Shown here: positions 26,184 to 36,024 of the stretch, piece after piece
Position numbering within the stretch: position 1 is the first letter of the stretch
How the letters are laid out: each line of letters begins with the position of its first letter
From: Promethearchaeota archaeon
GTDB lineage: Archaea; Asgardarchaeota; Lokiarchaeia; Sigyniarchaeales; SOKP01
Assembly (NCBI GenBank): GCA_018238625.1
Contig: JABCSY010000030.1
Coordinates: forward strand, 1 to 40,374
Direction of reading: 5' to 3'
DNA: 40,374 bases
The notes under the pieces: generated by a model
What the model saw: only the letters and a program-made list of their open reading frames with translations
Told to the model about the DNA's origin: nothing
Databases searched by the model: none
Made by a program: the position numbers and the translations under genes

Positions 26184-29100
26184 TTGTTAGTAAATTGACT
26201 ATATATTTGTGGACCGTGAAAATCTATGGAAATTGAAGTATTAACAGTAAATTGAGAAATGACTCCTGTTATATCTAAAAATTCTCCAACAAAAGTATAA
26301 TTATCTTGAGGTAATTGAGAAAAGTCAAAACTTGCTATAAATTGATCGGAGTCGTGGAACGAAGTTGACACGCCAATATCCATGAAAACTGGGCTGAAAC
26401 TGTCGTAAGAACCGTCGAGGTTAATTGGGGCGAGCAAAGTGATTAAAATAGTACCGTTTATAGCGTCAATAAAATAAGAGTGGTCGTACGAAGTCCCGTT
26501 TACCCTCACTTCCTCGATCGAACACAATTCTTCCCCAACCGGCAGGGAAGGGATATTTACCGTGAACTTATTGTCCACTATTACTACGTCTGAGCTTGGA
26601 GTAGAATAATATATAGTAATTCTCACTTGGTCTATTCTAGCCTCGGTGGTAACCAAGCCCGAAGAATTAACAAAAATATCAACCCCGAAATTGGGAATGT
26701 TAACATCGGCAACAGTCCAAGTAGTCTCCCAAAGGTCGGTGGGTCCTCCATAAAAATCGTATATGTCGTTATCTATCGAGTTCCAGTACCCACCCATAGC
26801 GTTATCGTAGTCCAATTGTCCTAAAGAGTTCCGTAAAAAGACAGAACCGTCCCAAATAGAATCAGCTAAGGTGCTATATCTATCCATCTCAACAAAGATA
26901 CCAAGAATAGTAGCCCCATCAGGAAGGTCAAACCCAAAGTTTGTCAACCTAAGCCAATCCGAACTAGTTTCTGTGGCGGTGTTAAAGGAGACGAAGGTCT
27001 CGTCGTCGTCTTGGTCGATAACTTTACTCGGATTAGTCCACTCTTCTTGACTTTTTGGCGATTCGGTATAATACACTTTAATTTGTAAGTGATCGATGCG
27101 AGCTTCTACCGGTACCGCATCGAAATATTTTACAAAGAGATCAATTCCGAAATCGGGACTGTTAATTTCAGCGTAATTCCACGAAGCCCCCCATAATTCG
27201 GAACTCCCGCCGTATAAATCGTAATTATCGTTTGTAGTGTCCCACCATAGACCGTTTGATAGGTTATTTCCAATTTGACCTGTGGTTTTTCTTAGGTATA
27301 TCTCCGCGTCTTTTATGGAGTCAGATACGGAAGAATCTCTGTCTATGCGAATTTCTATACCAGTTATTTCTGTCGCGTCCGGAATAGTAAACCCGAAGTC
27401 TGTTAATCGCAACCAATCCGATGTACTTTCCGTTATTGAACTGAAAGAGACATATGCATTATCGTTGTCTTGCGAAGTTGTCTTGCTTGGATCTTGCCAA
27501 GGCTCTCCCGATAGTGATACTGAATAATTTATTATAATGCGAATGTGATCGATAGATGCGAGAGCGGAAGTATCTGTATCTGCCACGATATCCACTCCAA
27601 AGAGTGAGCTTTCGATTTCAGCTATAGTCCACGATGTGCCCCATAGAAAGTCCGATCCGCCATAGACGGCGTAGTAATCGAAATCAGAATCGTTCCAATA
27701 AGAAGCGTTCGTTTTAATATCTCCTATTGGTCCTGTAGAATCTCGAAGTTGAATTGAATAATCCATAACTGAATTAGTAACGTTGGTACATTTGTCTATT
27801 TCAACCGTGATACCTTCTATAGTAGCCCCATTAGGAACGTCAAACCCAAAATTAGTAGCCCGTAAATAATCGGTTTCTGCGCTACCGCTTGCTCCGCTAC
27901 TTGGCGCAATTGCGAGCTGAAAGTAGGCGGCACCGTCTGAAACGGAACAACCAACTGTCGCGCTTCCAGATGAACCTTGAGACGCTAATTCTCTGCTACC
28001 AAAACACCCGCTCGCGTCGTTAGCTCCATTCGTGCCAGTTTGATGTTCGTCGACTTCTGACCATCCAGTTCCAGAAACATCGAATGTATATCCATCCCCT
28101 CCATCAAAGCTCAGTCCGTACAGCATTAAACAATCGTCAACTGTGGATGTTATTGCTGGAATAATATGACTACTCGAAACCGATGAAGATTGCTCAAAGT
28201 TGTAGACGTTAATTGGGTTAGTGTCGTCAGCCCCAGTTATCCTAAGATAGTACCCAACCCACTCGTCTTCTCCTGCCGAAGTAACGGTTTCAGTTGGTCC
28301 TTCCGTTCCATCCGCAATTCTCCAAAAAACAGCAATATGCGCGTCAGAAACGCCGTTACCAGAAGTACCAACGAAGTTCCAACCGACCTTATTATCCGAA
28401 AAAGCCGTAGCATCAGGAGCGTCGTTCATCGCGATGAGCAGTAATAAATCGCCTGATTCGACCCCAGATGGTTTAGCTAGCGTTATAGGGGCGGAAGGAT
28501 CGGTATCGCCTTGTTCTGTCCATAATTCTATTACTGGAATTCCACTACTGCCACCACTAACTACCATATCAGCCAAAGCGTAAGCGTCGTTTTGAGATTG
28601 AACGTTATTTAGATTTACCCAGTCAACGCTCCCGCTCCTATCTACTGAGGTTATCGTTTGTGGAGAGGAAGTTATTTCGTTACTAAAAGAACCAAGATAT
28701 CGATCTATATTAGTCGTAGCTTGAGGAGACATCCATCCCGAATCTGTTGGTCCCCCACCTGCAGTTCTATCCACGTTAGAGGTGGTCTGAGGCGAATTGG
28801 TGCTCGAACTCAATTGAGATTCGGTCAAGTTTAAAGTTAACAAGTAATCGTAATTTGCAGATAAATCCAAAGCGTAAACTAAAACACCGTGGGAGTTAAA
28901 CACTTTTACCACTGGAGGAATGTTGTTAACCACGAAGGGAATAGAGTGAGAGTTGTTGTAAGCGTTGTTATCGTTTACGAAGCTCATCCTTATGTTGTTG
29001 ATGGATTCGGTAATGTTTACTACTAAATCCGAGATTTCGACTATGTCGTTAAAAACTCGAGTAATTACGGTAATTACAACTTTTTTATCTGCTATGCGAA

Positions 29101-32100
29101 CGTCTCCTTGATACAACACTACAGATACGTTTATAAAAGCGAAATCAGTTCCAGAAATTGGGTATTTAGAAGAATCAAGCTTGATGTCAACGTCTATGAC
29201 GCCATCGTCGGTAAAATAGATGTGGTCTCCTTCCGATTCTACGTTATTGAGCTGGAAGGTCTCGTACCCAGTGCTTATCCACACGTAAGTGATATCGTTA
29301 TCTACAGGAATGACTTTTAGGTGTAAATCGACCATTCCGTCTTGATCTAACCCGTAGATTGAACCGCCCTCAAGGCCTTCAACAACGAAATTCTCGTGGT
29401 TGTTAAAGTCTTTTACCAGCCAATAATTGCCTTGGTATAGCGTAAAGCTATTAGATAAATCGTCGAAGCCAATAAACCTAATGGTGACGTTCTCGTCTCT
29501 TAGGTTAATCACGTCGAAATAAACATCTGCTAAAGATCCAATCGAATCGAAATCTCCGTATTTGACCCAGTCTGCGGTGGTCGGAGTTTCGTACCTGTAT
29601 TCTAGAGTCACCTTGTCAAAATCGGCATCTATTGAGCTAATACCCATGTTAATTACGTTATTTTCTACCTCGTCGTAAGTCGATCCTAGAACCAAAGAAT
29701 ACTCTCCTCCCGTAATTAGTTCCAGATCGGGACCTTTAACGTCTAAAATAGTCGTCTCGAGCGTATAATTGTACAAATAAAACGGTTCTCCGAAGCTATA
29801 AGACAAGTTAGCTTGGACAACGAAACTAATTTCGTAATTATCGGGCGATAAACCTTTGTTTGAAGCCCAATTTTGTAGCTCAACTAGATCAATTAACCAA
29901 TAATACGAATAAAGGTCGGTGTAGGAAACGCTTTTTAGGTAATCGATATCGTTAGAATAATTCACGTATAAGTTTAAAGAAGATATGTGCCACTCAAATC
30001 CGTCGATTGGAACGACTCCAAGGTTGGAATTGTGGTTTATTCTTCCGTCTTTGTCTAAATAAGTGTAATTTATCAAATCGTGGAAGTGTTCTATGGCAAA
30101 ATAAGTGTTGTAATACTCGTACACCACGTTTTCGTCTACATCTGTCGCTTTACAAACAAAGTACCAACTATTAGAATCAGGAAGGTCTCTCGAATTGAGT
30201 AAATACGAGTAATAAGCCGAATCGAAACTAAAACTGGCGAGGAAGTCCCAATCGGCTTCGGTTTGGGTTTGAAAATCGGGTTGGCTCCTCGATAGGTAAA
30301 ATTCCATCGATTCTACCTCGTTATCGGTTGCGTTTACCTCAAAATTGAGATAGCCACCTATTAATTCTCCTAGAGTAGTAATAAAAGTCCAACCACCTTG
30401 CCCGTCCTCTTTTGCAACTCCCAGAAAAATCGACACGGAGGGGTCTCCCATGTGAGCCTCGATCTCAGCATCTGTAAGGCTGATGTTAAACACAGATATC
30501 TCGTCTATAATCCCGGCAAAACACGAGTAATTAGCGCCTATAGTTAGAGCTCCGCCCGATTTCAGGTAACTTCCGCCGTTCCAAGGTTCACTTATTCCAC
30601 CAAGAGCGTCTCGACACCACATGTCCCCTATTAACACGTCGACATCGCTTTTGTTGTACCTAATCGCTATATAAGTCCATTGATTTAACGGGATGGCGTT
30701 ATCAAAGCCATAAGTCCCCACTGCTTCCGTAGTAGCGTTACTTAAATAAATTTGCACGAAGCCGCTCTCGTTTATCCCAATCTCTATGTTGCCCTCTTTT
30801 GCAAAGAATAGGTTTTTTATACCATTTTCGTTTTGATCAGAGGTCAAGCTCGTTGGGAAGAGCCAACCAGTTACAACAAATTTGTCGTTAGAAGCGCCTA
30901 ATGTAGAGTCTAGAACGTCTCCAAATTGCACGAAATCAAAATTTTGATATTCTGGATCTTGCGATTCTGGAGTAGTCGAATTAAACCTAATCTTCATTCC
31001 ATCTAAATCGGTCTGGGGCAAACTCAACCCAGACCACGTGTAGGTGTTCCATCCTGGGCTTGAAGACATATCCAATTGTTTTTCTCCTAACCAACTTCCA
31101 CAGTATACGTCTACCGTCGAATCTATCGTGGTTTCGTTTCCGTAAATCTTAATCGAAATTTCAGTTACGTTTCCGTCTTGAACGCTAAAGGTACTCATGT
31201 TTAACTCATCAACGATGTAGGACCCTTGAAACATGCTAGAAGTAAATATAAACCCGCTGTTAGTTTCTGGGGCGTTAGATTCTTCTACCTCCTCGTTAAG
31301 TAAACTATAATGATCAACTGGTGCAGATGCATTCCATTGAGAGACAATGTCTTCATTTGGAAGAACGATACTGCTGTTTACTTGTGAACCCGCCCCTGAT
31401 TCTGTGTAATACACTATCATCTCAATGTGGTCGATATAAGCGCTCCGAGCGGTTGAAGTGTCTTTATTATCGACTTGAAATTGGACTCCGAAGGTTCCAC
31501 TATTTATATCTGAAGCGTCTAAACTTGCACCCCAGTTATCTGTTGCCCCACCATAACCCATATATTGATCGCTGGTAGGCCAATACAACACCAGATCGGC
31601 TTTGCTGCTTCCTTGTGTTATCCCACCTAGCACCAAATTCACTGTTCTATCCCTAATTGAATCTGCCGCCGATGCACGTCTATCGATTCGCACGTGAATA
31701 CCGTCAATCGTTGCCGTTGTAGGAACATCAAACCCGAAGTTGGTTACTCGCAAGATATCGCTCCTTTTCCTCTTTGCAATAGAATTAGCGATTGCATACG
31801 TGTTATTTTGCGTTTTTGCGTTATCGGGACTTGTCCAATCGATACCACCATCTTGTACATTTTGCGCAGTTCCAGGGTCGTAATACCCTTCAGAACCTTC
31901 AACTTCACCTACGCCTTCATATTCGTAGGATACATTTGCATACATAGCATAAATCGTAGAGGTGACGTTTTCTTGAACGATTGGTTCTCCCTCTCCATCG
32001 AACTCCAAACCATAATCGTTTTTTCCATCTGTCCAATTCGTATTTCCTTCTAAGGTTCCTTCTAGGCTGTGAATCTCGTCGAAGGTGCTATATCCTAAAT

Positions 32101-35100
32101 TTTCGTCAAATTTTGCCCAGAAATCTAAAGAGCTGGGAGGGGTGTAACTACTGGTGTGAGCCTTTAATAAGTCGTATATGCTGAAGGGCCAATCTGGATA
32201 CAGGTCTTCGTTGACATCTAGGAAGTATCTCCCATTTTCTGCGTCAAATTCAAGTCCTGCGTATTCAACGTAGTTCATTGGGTTATAAAAACCGTCTTCT
32301 GCCCGAGATATTTTAACTAGCATGTTTTGCTCGATCGAGCCGTAAACTTTGTGTTTGTAATAAAAAGTTCCGTCTTTCTTTGTAGTAACAGTTTCTATTT
32401 TTTCGTACCTGTCGTTTTGTTCTACGAACAAATCTAGTTTTTCGGTAGGTAAAGGCTCTCTAATGCTGTTTACTAGCTTTCCATCGAACACGACCGTCCA
32501 AGAGCCGTCGTTTGGGTGTTCAAAAGTGTATACCGCGCCGTAATATTTTGAATCTAACACCTCTTCGAAAATATCGTTTGAGATTACCGTCAAATCGTCT
32601 TTAGCGATCGTTATCTCGTAAACTTCAGGAGTAGAGGTTCTAAAGGAAAAACCAGTGAGAATGGTGTAAGTAATTTTTGCTTCGTAAGTTCCCGGCATAA
32701 GGTTAAGCTCGTTTAAATTGACTTCGGTTATTAACTCGTGAGCTTCTAAAGGTCCGTTTAGGTGGGGAGAAAGCACGTTGTAGGACCTCTTTGCGTAAAA
32801 CCCTTCTATTGGGGGCACATTCTTTGGGATTAATTCCAGCCAAACCCGAGCGGCTTGCCCAAGCAACGGCGATATGTCGCATTTAATTACGAACTTACCG
32901 TTAATCGAAAGCTCTTCTAAGTCGTCTAAGCCCGGAAGGTAATCTAAGCTAGAAAAATCTATCGAGCTCGTAGACAACCTTTCTTCTTGGGAGATATATG
33001 CAAATCCGTACTCTGGGTTTTGAACCGAGTACATTGAGTTAACTCCGAAAGTTATCGGAAATATTACCAGAAAAACTAAAATTAAAAGAGCAGCTCTTTT
33101 GTTTTTGTCGTAAATAACCACTAAATTTTTCTTTGAAGTTCTAATTCCTCTTTCTTTTTGTTTTTGTCTTTTTAATTTGGATACTATCTTGCGAGTTATT
33201 TTTTTGCTCTTAAAAGTAAAGGCAAATATTATTAGCGTTAGCATCGCTGGAGCCGTAATAGTGCTGTAAGGGTCGAAAAAATAAGTCCAGATAAAAACTA
33301 CTCCCAACATTAGCGATAAAACCGTCAATATGGGGAACTTAAACTGGTGATAAAAGATAGTTATAGTTCCGTACCTGAGGCAACCTTTCGAGTTTAGCGG
33401 AATTTTATTGACGTTGATCCTAAGCCGTCTTTTTTTCATGCGATGAGATTGAAACGCGGCTAAAGGAGTGCAAGCAGCTGCCGCAACCATCCACTCGAGA
33501 CTAACGAAAAAAAACACGATGCCAAATAGTATAAGGGGCGATATAAACAAGTAAAAGAGCTTTCTAACTGAAAACACGTAGTTTTCGATGGAAAGGTATA
33601 AAAATATCAAGTAAACGAACACTTGCACGTAGAGAAAACCCGAAATAACTTCTACCGGAAAATTAAAAGTTTCAGGAGAAACAAAAGCCATTAACGATAT
33701 GAAAGTAATCCCAAAAATTGCTAAAAATTTTACCGCGTTAGGCACGATAGATTTTTTAAAAGCGTTCTTAACTCGAGTTTGTACCGCCACAGGTTCTTTA
33801 TTCGCTCGATATTTGCTATACGAACGTCTAACCGTCCTTCCTTTGCTTTTAACGCTTTTTAGAACGGTTCTGCAGGGTTTCTCTTTTCTTGCAAGCTTTC
33901 GAACCTTCTTTTTAAGAATCCTTTTGTTATTAACAATGCGTAAGGCATCTGAACCTCCCGAATAGCCGATACATTCTTTTATTTTATTACGGATCAAAAT
34001 CTGTTTGGTTGACAAGTTATAATCGTTAAAATAAGACTCAAAAACCGCTTTAATAGGTTGTAAATCGCTTTTAGTCAGGCGGGGAAGGCCGTTAGTATTT
34101 TTCGCGATCAAACCTTGTTTTAAGAAGTCCTGCTTTTTAGTTTCTTTTTCCTCTAAGTATTTTTCTAACAATTTATCGTCGTGTTCAATTCTACTCTTAG
34201 GATCGTTGTATGGCAATGGAATTTTACCAGAGTTTAACGGAAACTTTTTGTTTAGCTCGGAAATATTAAGCTTAGCTTGCGCGTCTTTTAACTCCGTTAT
34301 TGGTTGGTTTGAACGCTCGTAAAACTTGATTGTGGCGCTTTTTAAGGTTCTGGAAAATCTTCTATACTCTCTGTTTATTGCTACTCTCTCTTTTATCCCA
34401 GATTCAAAGACACTAGATCGATTTAAACGAGTTCTCGCCTTTTTTATCCTTTTTCTCTGTTTTTTAATGCGTTTCTGCGATCTTTTCTTGGAAGTTTCTT
34501 TAATCTTTGGACTTTTCTTTATTTTTGTTAAAGGCAATTTATCGTCTTTTGAAACGATAGTTCTTGGTTGATCTTCGGTTTTCTCATGGGTTAACTTTTG
34601 AACGATCTCTTCTGAAGGAACGGGTCCTTTGTCTTCAGCGCATTTATCTTCCTCGATTCTTTCTGTAGTCTCATAGTTATTGAACAGGTACGATATATAG
34701 CACACGTCTTGAACGACCTTTTTGCTTTTAACGCACGTAACTTTTTCTAGGTCTTTTTCGGGCGTGTCCTCGTATTCGGCGAAACTAAATTCAATTGGGC
34801 CATTATAGGTACCTCTATAATTGCAGCGAACGCAATCTTTCTTTGAGTTTTCCAAGTAGCGAATAATTTTGTCTAATTTGAACGAAATGTCTTTCCGAGC
34901 TTCTTGAACTTCTCTCTGAAGAGCTCTTTTGTATTTCTCTTCTGAAAGCAATTTTCCGTAATCTTGCTCGTACTTTTCTTTCGAAAAGCGCTTATGTTTT
35001 TGGTCTTTACCTTTTTCTTTTCCTATCATGTTTTTTTCTACTTCCTGTAGATTTTTAGTTAGGGTTAAACCGGTTTTTTTTTTAGATTGAGAATTGTTAA

Positions 35101-35707
35101 AATTATTTGATAAATCTCGAGTTCTTTGCTTTAATTTCTCGAGAAAATCTATCTGAACTTTATCGTAAGGTATTTTTTCCAAGTAGGTTTGGTGAATTTG
35201 CTTTATTTTTAAAAATTCGTTTCTATCTTTTGAAGATTTAACGTACGTAACGTATTGGTTTCTAAGAAACAACCTAAGAGACTTCGCTTCTTCAAAGCGT
35301 TTTTGGTGAGCTTTTTTTTCCCTCTCTCTGGCAGTTTTTTCGCGTAAATAATTAATTAAAGACAGTTGACTTTCTGTTAGCTTGCGACCTTTAATTTCGG
35401 CAAAATAGACGGTAACAACGCTCTCAACTTCCGTTATAGTTAGTTGTATTAGCGTAAGATCTACTTCGAGTTTAGCGAAACGGTCGCGGATAAGGTTTCT
35501 AAGCTCGAGCGTCCTATCGGGCGTTAATTCGCACGTTATAGACCTTTTATAATTCCTGTATTTTACGAAAGGCGAGTCGCTCGACCTAACTATAAGCTCA
35601 GCCGTAGAGCTACCGCATAGAACTTCCTTAAACAAACGATTGTTCGTAGCTACTCGAAATTCTTTAGTTAAACGATTGTTTCTAGCTATTCGAAATTCTT
35701 TAATCAA
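26009..35707 (-). CDS. Giant membrane protein, N-terminal 3,200 residues: basic cytoplasmic region, ~7 membrane spans, beta-rich ectodomain
   Basis: Residues 1-655 are highly basic and partly coiled-coil, with a CxxC pair (C292, C295), and should be cytoplasmic. Membrane spans lie near 658-677, 686-708, 717-735, 738-753, 789-810, 818-833 and 871-889; basic loops (753-788, 834-870) fit a seven-span topology with the following part outside. The ectodomain starts with Ig-like segments. It then has a LamG/concanavalin-like domain split by an inserted repeat domain, more beta domains, and four copies in total of a repeat of about 140 residues (motifs NFGFDVP, YGG..LWG, IDH....YY). The first 24 residues are a doubled 12-codon unit. 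The last 30 residues are probably out of frame. Likely a surface or adhesion protein; no enzyme motif seen. Confidence 0.75.
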   Translation of the reverse strand: MIKEFRIARNNRLTKEFRVATNNRLFKEVLCGSSTAELIVRSSDSPFVKYRNYKRSITCELTPDRTLELRNLIRDRFAKLEVDLTLIQLTITEVESVVTVYFAEIKGRKLTESQLSLINYLREKTAREREKKAHQKRFEEAKSLRLFLRNQYVTYVKSSKDRNEFLKIKQIHQTYLEKIPYDKVQIDFLEKLKQRTRDLSNNFNNSQSKKKTGLTLTKNLQEVEKNMIGKEKGKDQKHKRFSKEKYEQDYGKLLSEEKYKRALQREVQEARKDISFKLDKIIRYLENSKKDCVRCNYRGTYNGPIEFSFAEYEDTPEKDLEKVTCVKSKKVVQDVCYISYLFNNYETTERIEEDKCAEDKGPVPSEEIVQKLTHEKTEDQPRTIVSKDDKLPLTKIKKSPKIKETSKKRSQKRIKKQRKRIKKARTRLNRSSVFESGIKERVAINREYRRFSRTLKSATIKFYERSNQPITELKDAQAKLNISELNKKFPLNSGKIPLPYNDPKSRIEHDDKLLEKYLEEKETKKQDFLKQGLIAKNTNGLPRLTKSDLQPIKAVFESYFNDYNLSTKQILIRNKIKECIGYSGGSDALRIVNNKRILKKKVRKLARKEKPCRTVLKSVKSKGRTVRRSYSKYRANKEPVAVQTRVKNAFKKSIVPNAVKFLAIFGITFISLMAFVSPETFNFPVEVISGFLYVQVFVYLIFLYLSIENYVFSVRKLFYLFISPLILFGIVFFFVSLEWMVAAAACTPLAAFQSHRMKKRRLRINVNKIPLNSKGCLRYGTITIFYHQFKFPILTVLSLMLGVVFIWTYFFDPYSTITAPAMLTLIIFAFTFKSKKITRKIVSKLKRQKQKERGIRTSKKNLVVIYDKNKRAALLILVFLVIFPITFGVNSMYSVQNPEYGFAYISQEERLSTSSIDFSSLDYLPGLDDLEELSINGKFVIKCDISPLLGQAARVWLELIPKNVPPIEGFYAKRSYNVLSPHLNGPLEAHELITEVNLNELNLMPGTYEAKITYTILTGFSFRTSTPEVYEITIAKDDLTVISNDIFEEVLDSKYYGAVYTFEHPNDGSWTVVFDGKLVNSIREPLPTEKLDLFVEQNDRYEKIETVTTKKDGTFYYKHKVYGSIEQNMLVKISRAEDGFYNPMNYVEYAGLEFDAENGRYFLDVNEDLYPDWPFSIYDLLKAHTSSYTPPSSLDFWAKFDENLGYSTFDEIHSLEGTLEGNTNWTDGKNDYGLEFDGEGEPIVQENVTSTIYAMYANVSYEYEGVGEVEGSEGYYDPGTAQNVQDGGIDWTSPDNAKTQNNTYAIANSIAKRKRSDILRVTNFGFDVPTTATIDGIHVRIDRRASAADSIRDRTVNLVLGGITQGSSKADLVLYWPTSDQYMGYGGATDNWGASLDASDINSGTFGVQFQVDNKDTSTARSAYIDHIEMIVYYTESGAGSQVNSSIVLPNEDIVSQWNASAPVDHYSLLNEEVEESNAPETNSGFIFTSSMFQGSYIVDELNMSTFSVQDGNVTEISIKIYGNETTIDSTVDVYCGSWLGEKQLDMSSSPGWNTYTWSGLSLPQTDLDGMKIRFNSTTPESQDPEYQNFDFVQFGDVLDSTLGASNDKFVVTGWLFPTSLTSDQNENGIKNLFFAKEGNIEIGINESGFVQIYLSNATTEAVGTYGFDNAIPLNQWTYIAIRYNKSDVDVLIGDMWCRDALGGISEPWNGGSYLKSGGALTIGANYSCFAGIIDEISVFNISLTDAEIEAHMGDPSVSIFLGVAKEDGQGGWTFITTLGELIGGYLNFEVNATDNEVESMEFYLSRSQPDFQTQTEADWDFLASFSFDSAYYSYLLNSRDLPDSNSWYFVCKATDVDENVVYEYYNTYFAIEHFHDLINYTYLDKDGRINHNSNLGVVPIDGFEWHISSLNLYVNYSNDIDYLKSVSYTDLYSYYWLIDLVELQNWASNKGLSPDNYEISFVVQANLSYSFGEPFYLYNYTLETTILDVKGPDLELITGGEYSLVLGSTYDEVENNVINMGISSIDADFDKVTLEYRYETPTTADWVKYGDFDSIGSLADVYFDVINLRDENVTIRFIGFDDLSNSFTLYQGNYWLVKDFNNHENFVVEGLEGGSIYGLDQDGMVDLHLKVIPVDNDITYVWISTGYETFQLNNVESEGDHIYFTDDGVIDVDIKLDSSKYPISGTDFAFINVSVVLYQGDVRIADKKVVITVITRVFNDIVEISDLVVNITESINNIRMSFVNDNNAYNNSHSIPFVVNNIPPVVKVFNSHGVLVYALDLSANYDYLLTLNLTESQLSSSTNSPQTTSNVDRTAGGGPTDSGWMSPQATTNIDRYLGSFSNEITSSPQTITSVDRSGSVDWVNLNNVQSQNDAYALADMVVSGGSSGIPVIELWTEQGDTDPSAPITLAKPSGVESGDLLLLIAMNDAPDATAFSDNKVGWNFVGTSGNGVSDAHIAVFWRIADGTEGPTETVTSAGEDEWVGYYLRITGADDTNPINVYNFEQSSSVSSSHIIPAITSTVDDCLMLYGLSFDGGDGYTFDVSGTGWSEVDEHQTGTNGANDASGCFGSRELASQGSSGSATVGCSVSDGAAYFQLAIAPSSGASGSAETDYLRATNFGFDVPNGATIEGITVEIDKCTNVTNSVMDYSIQLRDSTGPIGDIKTNASYWNDSDFDYYAVYGGSDFLWGTSWTIAEIESSLFGVDIVADTDTSALASIDHIRIIINYSVSLSGEPWQDPSKTTSQDNDNAYVSFSSITESTSDWLRLTDFGFTIPDATEITGIEIRIDRDSSVSDSIKDAEIYLRKTTGQIGNNLSNGLWWDTTNDNYDLYGGSSELWGASWNYAEINSPDFGIDLFVKYFDAVPVEARIDHLQIKVYYTESPKSQEEWTNPSKVIDQDDDETFVSFNTATETSSDWLRLTNFGFDLPDGATILGIFVEMDRYSTLADSIWDGSVFLRNSLGQLDYDNAMGGYWNSIDNDIYDFYGGPTDLWETTWTVADVNIPNFGVDIFVNSSGLVTTEARIDQVRITIYYSTPSSDVVIVDNKFTVNIPSLPVGEELCSIEEVRVNGTSYDHSYFIDAINGTILITLLAPINLDGSYDSFSPVFMDIGVSTSFHDSDQFIASFDFSQLPQDNYTFVGEFLDITGVISQFTVNTSISIDFHGPQIYSQFTNNCSINPESGSISFVVSDLSGVLSYYFNATIDGYWTLPCEKFKTISPITRRKFPAKWKI
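26590..27050 (-). repeat. Ectodomain repeat copy D of the giant protein
   Basis: Encodes one unit of about 140 residues: EWTNPSKVIDQDDD at the start, WLRLTNFGFDLP in the middle, YGGPTDLWETTW, and ARIDQVRITIYY at the end. Directly follows copy C. Confidence 0.75.
27060..27505 (-). repeat. Ectodomain repeat copy C of the giant protein
   Basis: Encodes WQDPSKTTSQDNDN, WLRLTDFGFTIP, YGGSSELWGASW and ARIDHLQIKVYY in the same order as copies A, B and D. About half of the aligned positions look conserved with D. Confidence 0.75.
27520..28630 (-). repeat. Ectodomain repeat copy B, interrupted by a foreign beta domain
   Basis: Starts VDWVNLNNVQSQNDAYALAD near 28630 and resumes with YLRATNFGFDVP near 27870. 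Between them about 220 residues (28560-27890) form a different beta-sandwich-like domain, flanked by Gly-Ser linkers (GGSSG and SGASGSA), with motifs SGDLLLLIA, VFWRIADGT and GCFGSREL. The repeat itself ends at IIINYS near 27530. Confidence 0.75.
28620..28800 (-). repeat. Three short SPQ-VDR tandem motifs
   Basis: Encodes SPQTTSNVDR, SPQATTNIDR and SPQTITSVDR, spaced about 20 residues apart just before repeat copy B. Probably a linker made by local duplication. Confidence 0.6.
31395..31845 (-). repeat. Ectodomain repeat copy A nested inside a LamG-like domain
   Basis: Encodes IDWTSPDNAKTQNN, ILRVTNFGFDVP, YGGATDNWGASL and YIDHIEMIVYY. LamG-like segments lie on both sides (start near 32130, conclusion FAGIIDEISVFN near 30520-30440), so this unit is an insertion into that fold. 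Confidence 0.7.
35635..35706 (-). repeat. 36-base tandem duplication at the giant gene's 5' end
   Basis: Two adjacent 36-base units encode KEFRIARNNRLT and KEFRVATNNRLF. In-frame, so the N-terminus is lengthened by twelve residues. Confidence 0.75.
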
Positions 35708-35722
35708 AACGCTCTCCTTTTT

Positions 35723-35926
35723 CTAAACTTTAAAGTTGTTTTTTTGCCTTTTTTCTTCGTCTATTAATATCTTTTCTATCTCTTCGGCGTACCGCGAGCG
35801 ATCCCGAGTGAGCTCCATCCTTCGAAATATAGACTCGAGCTGTCTCTGAGCTATAGGCCTCAAAGATTCGAACTTCACTTCTTGATGGTTTTTCCAGCAA
35901 TTTTCCGATCGCGTAGAAGTTGCCAT
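35723..35926 (-). CDS. Small charged helical protein upstream of the giant gene, 67 aa
   Basis: Begins MATSTRSENCWKNHQ and contains an amphipathic charged helix (LESIFRRMELTRDRSRYAEEIEKILIDEE). There is no known domain. It ends 15 bases before the giant gene's start on the same strand, suggesting translational coupling. An overlapping frame (35730-35936) was rejected in its favour, as this one has a more protein-like composition. Confidence 0.5.
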   Translation of the reverse strand: MATSTRSENCWKNHQEVKFESLRPIAQRQLESIFRRMELTRDRSRYAEEIEKILIDEEKRQKNNFKV

Positions 35927-36024
35927 TTTTTAGCACCGAGAGATTTTTAGTTAGTTTTTACTTTTTTACTATTTTTTTTAGTTTTTTCTTGAATTTTGGT
36001 TAATATAAATAAAAAAAAAATGAT

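Noticed and set aside
26590..28630. CRISPR-like or transposon repeats in the giant gene
   Set aside because: The repetition is at protein-domain level, about 450 bases per unit with low DNA identity, in one frame.
35730..35936. Alternative 68-residue frame overlapping the small charged protein
   Set aside because: Composition (Arg/Lys-rich tail, no regular helix) looks out of frame compared with 35723-35926.
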